From positions 1 through 28,361 of the forward strand of contig CAVQQI010000004.1 in the NCBI GenBank assembly GCA_963714875.1: a stretch of DNA of 28,361 nt. The letters are read 5' to 3'. The notes beneath the pieces were generated by a model that searched no databases, was not told the origin of the DNA, and saw only the letters and a list, made by a program, of their open reading frames with translations. The position numbers were made by a program, and so were the translations under genes. Shown in pieces: positions 25,048-28,361 of the stretch (position 1 is the first letter of the stretch; each line of letters begins with the position of its first letter). This stretch comes from JBAOHV01 sp963714875. Lineage in GTDB: Bacteria > Actinomycetota > Acidimicrobiia > Acidimicrobiales > Microtrichaceae.

Positions 25048-25800
25048 ATGAGTCGAGTGGTGCTGGTCCATGGAGCGTTCAACGAGCTGTGGGGCCCTCA
25101 CCAGATCGCGCAGCGCTGGATCCCTGCGCTGCGCGACGGGCTGTGGCACCACGGCGTCGACGTGTCACCCGATGACGTCGAGTGCGCGTTCTACGGCGAC
25201 CTGTTCCGACTGGATCCCGATGGTGGTGAGGCGGTCGATCCCGCTGAGTTGGCACAGCGCAGCGGGCTCGTGGACGTGCTGAACTCGATCCCCGGTATGG
25301 ACCAGCTCGGCACGCTGGCCCACGCAGTGGGTGAGGCGGCGAACCAACGCATGCTGGACCAGGTCGGTCGGTTCCTCGCCGCAGGTGATGTGCGCCACGC
25401 GGTCCGCGACCGGGTCGACCGGGTGCTGGGTCCCGACACCGAGGTGGTCGTGGCCCACTCGTTGGGCACGCTGGTGAGCTACGAGATCCTGGCCGCCCGG
25501 TCCGAGCTGAGCCCGGCGCTGGTCACGATGGGTTCGCCGCTGGCGGGTCCGTTCGTGTTCGACCGGCTCCGTCCCGCCCCGGTCGACGGCGTCGGGGCCT
25601 GGCCCGGCTCGGTGCGGTCCTGGACCAACATCGCCGCGGTCGGTGACCCGGCCTGTGGTGGCCGGGGCCTGTCCGACCGCTTCGGTGCCGACGTCATCGA
25701 CCACATGGTCGACAACGGTCATCGGGCCCATGATCCCGAGCCGTACCTGAACGCACAGGTCACCGGCGCTGCGGTCGCCGCCGCGCTCGGGCTGCTCTGA
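25048..25800 (+). CDS. Alpha/beta hydrolase
   Basis: A 250-residue soluble protein. It opens VVLVHGAFNELWGPH, where HG-type residues form the oxyanion site. The nucleophile elbow is VVAHSLGTLVSYE, a catalytic Asp is likely in AAVGDPACGG, and the His in DNGHRAHDPEPYL. This arrangement resembles small intracellular hydrolases and triacylglycerol-lipase-like PGAP1-type proteins. A GAGGG ribosome site precedes the ATG. It likely shares a transcript with the helical protein upstream. The substrate is unknown. Confidence 0.82.
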   Translation: MSRVVLVHGAFNELWGPHQIAQRWIPALRDGLWHHGVDVSPDDVECAFYGDLFRLDPDGGEAVDPAELAQRSGLVDVLNSIPGMDQLGTLAHAVGEAANQRMLDQVGRFLAAGDVRHAVRDRVDRVLGPDTEVVVAHSLGTLVSYEILAARSELSPALVTMGSPLAGPFVFDRLRPAPVDGVGAWPGSVRSWTNIAAVGDPACGGRGLSDRFGADVIDHMVDNGHRAHDPEPYLNAQVTGAAVAAALGLL

Positions 25801-25867
25801 GGGCCGCCGTCCGGGGCGGAGCAGGCCCGGGTTCCCGGCCGGCCCGTCCGACGCTGATCGGGTTCGG

Positions 25868-26846
25868 TCAGGTGCGGTACTGGTCGAGGAAGTCGAGGAA
25901 CTGGTCGCTGTAGCGGGCCCAGTCGACGTCGTGGCCCTGGAAGCGGTCGGGGCCGTCATCGACGACGATCAATCCGAAGCGGTCGCCCAGGCCGGCGTCC
26001 TGATACGCGGTGCGAACCCGCTGGCCCTGCTCCGGTCCGGCCAGCGGGTCCTTCGCTCCGTGGAGCGCGAGGAGTGGCGCGGAGCCGGCATCGACATGGG
26101 TCTGGACCGAGCCACGTTGGTGGACCTCTGCACAGTCCCCGGTGCAGCCGGTGTAGCGGGCGACCATTCCCGCCCCGGCGCTCGGAGCTGGCGAACAGTC
26201 CCAGGTCCGACACCGGATTCACTGCGACCGCAGCGATGACCGAGGGGTCGACCGCGACAAGCTCCGGCGGCAGATCGGGTGGGTCGAACTCGGGTTGGTC
26301 ACTGGTGACGGCGAGCATCTCGGCCAGGTTGCCGCCGGCGGACTGCCCCATCACCGCCACGTTCGACGCATCCCAGCCCTGGGCCTCCGCGTTGGCCTTG
26401 ACCCAGCGGATGGCACGACGGGCGTCATTGACCGCGGTGGGGAACAGGTTGTCCCCGTCGGGGGTCGCCAGGCGGTAGTTCGCCGCGACGACATCCCATC
26501 CGTCGCGCAGCGCCAGCCCCAGTCGATCGGGGACGCCATCGGACTTGTCGCCGATGATGAACCCGCCGCCGTGGAAGTACACGAGCACGGGGTTGGGGCC
26601 GGGTTCGTCGGAACGGTAGATGTCGAGCTGCTGGGAGCCACCGCAGTCGACGTCGCTGCCGGGACACCCGGCCGCCGGGCCGTAGGCCACGTCGGTCTCG
26701 GGTGGCGGCGGCAGTGTGGGTGGCGGGGCATCGGAGTCGTCGAACAGTCCGCAGCCGGTCGCGATGAGCGCCAGCGCGGCGACGAGCGCCGCTGCCAGCA
26801 GGCGGCGACCGTGGGCGCCGGTGTGCGCGATCCCCGGTCGGATCAC
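25868..26846 (-). CDS. Secreted esterase lipoprotein, HGGG alpha/beta hydrolase (copy 1, one apparent frameshift)
   Basis: The GTG at 26846 overlaps the stop of the upstream paralogue (GTGA). The signal peptide ends in IATGC, with lipidation at C32, followed by GLFDD and a proline linker. The hydrolase domain has the oxyanion VYFHGGGFIIGDK, nucleophile MGQSAGGNLAEM, acid GAKDPL and His in FQGHDVDW. The frame shifts near 26180 between LFASSE and AGAGMVARYTGC; removing one base gives about 325 residues, matching the neighbour. It acts outside the membrane on small esters, lipid-linked or xenobiotic; the substrate is not known. It is a clear tandem duplicate of the next gene. Confidence 0.82.
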
Positions 26847-27817
26847 CCCCACCGGTCCAGCCAGGCCACGACGTCGTCCATGATGCGGCGCATGTCGAGG
26901 TTGTGGCCGCGGTTCTGCTCGGGGCCGTCGTCGATGACGATCAGCTCGAACCGGTCGCCGATCCCCGCAGCGACGTACGCGGCGCGCAGGGCCTCACCGG
27001 CCGCCGGTGGCGCGATCCCGTCGTCGACGCCGTGAGCTGCGAGCAGCGGGGCGCTGTTCGCATCGACATGGGTCGCGACCGAACCCTGCGCGAGCGCCGG
27101 GCAGTCCGCCGAGCGGCACCCGGTGTAGTCGGCGACCACTTCGTCCCAGGTCGGCGACGCACCGAAGGTGGGGAGGTCCGACACCGCCGACATGGTGATC
27201 CCGGCGACCAGGTCGGGGTTCTGTGCGGCCAACTCGGGGGGCAGGTCGGGCGGCTGGAGCGAGGGGTCGTCGGCGGTGGTGGCCAGCATGCCGACCAGGT
27301 TGCCGCCGGCGGAGACACCCATCGCCGCGACCGAGTCCGCATCCCAGTCCTGGGCCGGTGCATTGGCCTTGATCCATCGCACGGCGCGGTTCGCGTCGTG
27401 GAGCCCGGTGGGGAAGGAGTTCGTGCCGTCGGGCAGTGTCAGTCGGTAGTTGACCGACACGATGTCCCAACCGTCGTCGAGCACCGGCTGGAGTCGTTCC
27501 TCGACACCCGCCTTGTCGCCCGAGACGAAGCCGCCGCCGTGGAGCCACACCAGCACGGGGTTCGGGCCGGGTTCGTCGGAGCGGTAGATGTCGAGCTGTT
27601 GGGACCCGCCGCACTGGTCGTCGGGCCCCTCGCAGCCCGCGGCGGGGCCGTAGGCGATGTCGACCTCGGGCGGAGCGGGAAGGGTCGGCGGCGGGGCGTT
27701 CGGGTCGTCGAACAGACCGCACGCCGACAGCGTCAGCGCCACCACGATCGTCGCGATCGTCGTCACGACGGTGCCGGCCAGGGTGCGGCGGTGCGATGGT
27801 GCAGGGGCGATCAGCAC
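26843..27817 (-). CDS. Secreted esterase lipoprotein, HGGG alpha/beta hydrolase (copy 2)
   Basis: An intact 324-residue paralogue of the downstream gene; shared blocks include CGGSQQLDIYRSDEPGPNPV. The lipobox is LTLSAC with C33, then GLFDD and a PPPTLPAPPE linker. Catalytic parts are VWLHGGGFVSGDK, MGVSAGGNLVGM, GVDDG and NRGHNLD. Four cysteines (in GCEGPDDQC and GCRSADC) probably form disulphides, matched in copy 1. The frame is open to an ATG at 27952, but the GTG at 27817 places the signal peptide at the N terminus and has CACGCT six bases upstream. The stop overlaps the start of copy 1, so both are cotranscribed. Confidence 0.85.
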   Translation of the reverse strand: MLIAPAPSHRRTLAGTVVTTIATIVVALTLSACGLFDDPNAPPPTLPAPPEVDIAYGPAAGCEGPDDQCGGSQQLDIYRSDEPGPNPVLVWLHGGGFVSGDKAGVEERLQPVLDDGWDIVSVNYRLTLPDGTNSFPTGLHDANRAVRWIKANAPAQDWDADSVAAMGVSAGGNLVGMLATTADDPSLQPPDLPPELAAQNPDLVAGITMSAVSDLPTFGASPTWDEVVADYTGCRSADCPALAQGSVATHVDANSAPLLAAHGVDDGIAPPAAGEALRAAYVAAGIGDRFELIVIDDGPEQNRGHNLDMRRIMDDVVAWLDRWG

Positions 27818-27823
27818 GTGGCG

Positions 27824-27829
27824 AGCGTG
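27824..27829 (-). promoter_or_regulatory. -10-like box CACGCT, six bases before the esterase GTG
   Basis: On the minus strand CACGCT (one mismatch to TANNNT) ends six bases before the GTG at 27817 and helps choose that start over the ATG at 27952. Confidence 0.35.
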
Positions 27830-27987
27830 GTCGGCGACCGCCCGGCGCCGCAAGTCCTCACGATGGCGGTAGTCCTCGGTGCCGCACGCTGGGTGGTTCG
27901 CCTCATCGCCTCGGCCGTGCAGGAGGCGTACCAGTACAGGGGTGCTCTTCACGGGTACGGGTCATGTAGCGAGCGCCGGGGGGTGCC

Positions 27988-28272
27988 ATGTCGAACGATC
28001 AGGTCTTGTCGGTGTGGATCGGAGGTGCGCCCCACGGGCTCGCCACGGTGCAGGTGGTGGCTCGCACCGCCGATGGGCAGCGGCGGGTGAGTCGCCGCAG
28101 GGGTGACGAGGTCACCATGCGTGAGTACGTCCACGAACTGGCGGCCCGCCATGACCTGGTGCCGATCTGGGACGACGATTCGTGGATGGGGGACGGTTCC
28201 CGCCGGCCACCCGCGCCGTTCTACACGACCCGGGATCTGGCACCGCCCCAGCACGTGACACTCGCCAGCTGA
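27988..28272 (+). CDS. Small hypothetical protein
   Basis: A 94-residue soluble protein, not recognised. It has a basic middle (RRVSRRRGDEV), an acidic tryptophan patch (PIWDDDSWMGD) and a Tyr/Pro C terminus. A G-rich stretch (CCGGGGGG) just before the ATG could be a ribosome site. It is divergent from the esterase pair and precedes the tRNA gene in the same direction. Codon use fits the surroundings, with GC-ending third positions, so it is probably real. Confidence 0.55.
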   Translation: MSNDQVLSVWIGGAPHGLATVQVVARTADGQRRVSRRRGDEVTMREYVHELAARHDLVPIWDDDSWMGDGSRRPPAPFYTTRDLAPPQHVTLAS

Positions 28273-28290
28273 GCGTTCTGCGCCGAACGC
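28273..28290 (+). terminator. Weak hairpin after the small hypothetical gene
   Basis: GCGTTC and GAACGC pair around a six-base loop (TGCGCC), starting at the base after the stop codon. The stem is only six pairs with no U-tract. Confidence 0.3.
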
Positions 28291-28292
28291 GC

Positions 28293-28323
28293 TTGGCGTC
28301 GGCCCGACCACCTCCGCTATCGT
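28293..28323 (+). promoter_or_regulatory. Promoter of the initiator tRNA gene
   Basis: TTGGCG at 28293-28298 and TATCGT at 28318-28323 resemble -35 and -10 boxes with a 19-base spacer. The -10 ends six bases before the first tRNA base at 28330, placing the predicted start at or next to the mature 5' end. Confidence 0.5.
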
Positions 28324-28329
28324 CGACTC

Positions 28330-28361
28330 TGCGGGGTGGAGCAGTTCGGTAGCTCGTCGGG
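28330..28361 (+). tRNA. tRNA-fMet (initiator), 5' part only, cut by the window end
   Basis: The 5' half of a tRNA is present: acceptor strand TGCGGGG, T8-G9, D-stem and loop GAGCAGTTCGGTAGCTC, then the anticodon stem start TCGGG. The GCGGGGTGGAGCAG opening and the run of three G in the anticodon stem are the actinobacterial initiator tRNA-Met signature. The anticodon loop is beyond the window, so the call rests on these features. The first base would be U, where C is usual. Confidence 0.75.

Noticed and set aside
25801..25867. GC-rich gap with CCGGG/CCCGG as a terminator
   Set aside because: The longest symmetrical stem has a two-base loop and few pairs, so it is not convincing as a hairpin.

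Overview
This is a GC-rich window (about 70% by eye, not computed) with dense genes, TGATG/GTGA start-stop overlaps, many GTG starts and actinobacterial family signatures: a KshA-like Rieske oxygenase with a KstR-like operator, a deazaflavin (F420)-type nitroreductase, a mycothiol/maleylpyruvate-isomerase-type DinB-fold protein, a TIGR04338-type metallohydrolase, a DUF2786 protein and an Rv3645-like membrane adenylate cyclase. It fits an actinomycete outside the best-known genera, possibly Acidimicrobiia; that placement is inference. No phage, IS element, CRISPR array or defence island is visible.

Layout. Bases 1-2866 hold a tight operon: the tail of an unknown gene, a DUF35 (ChsH2-like) protein and two thiolase-fold proteins of the Ltp4/Ltp3 type. 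Next come a proline-rich membrane protein (2925-3944), a three-copy intergenic repeat, and a minus-strand KshA-like oxygenase (4163-5210) with a near-perfect 22-bp KstR-type palindrome just upstream. Together the first 5.3 kb resemble the steroid-catabolic neighbourhood of mycobacteria (Rv3521-Rv3523 and kshA). Bases 5367-8553 carry an HNH endonuclease, a lipoprotein, a GNAT acetyltransferase and a serine hydrolase. Bases 8636-10708 are a [3Fe-4S] ferredoxin, its FAD reductase and a YhhN membrane protein. Then come an M20 amidohydrolase, an M1 aminopeptidase N, an ECH1-type dienoyl-CoA isomerase, DUF2786 and TIGR04338-like genes, and the cyclase. A TrkA-C membrane protein, a DinB-fold protein, an F420-type nitroreductase, a small lipoprotein and an MGT-type glycosyltransferase follow. 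The last part holds a decayed copy of the msrA 3' end next to intact msrA, a large unrecognised protein, an alpha/beta hydrolase, two tandem paralogous esterase lipoproteins, a small unknown gene and the 5' half of an initiator tRNA.

Three patterns stand out. First, at least ten genes are interrupted by about 18 small indels that a one- or two-base change restores, several beside short homopolymers; this looks like draft-sequence error more than gene death. Second, many monocistronic genes, and the tRNA, have a TANNNT-like -10 box ending 6-7 nt before the start codon, the signature of leaderless transcripts. Third, the two thiolase-fold proteins lack the expected nucleophilic Cys and GHP His, and their DUF35 partner has lost three of four zinc ligands, so the trio is probably not an ordinary thiolase and may be an aldolase-like complex.
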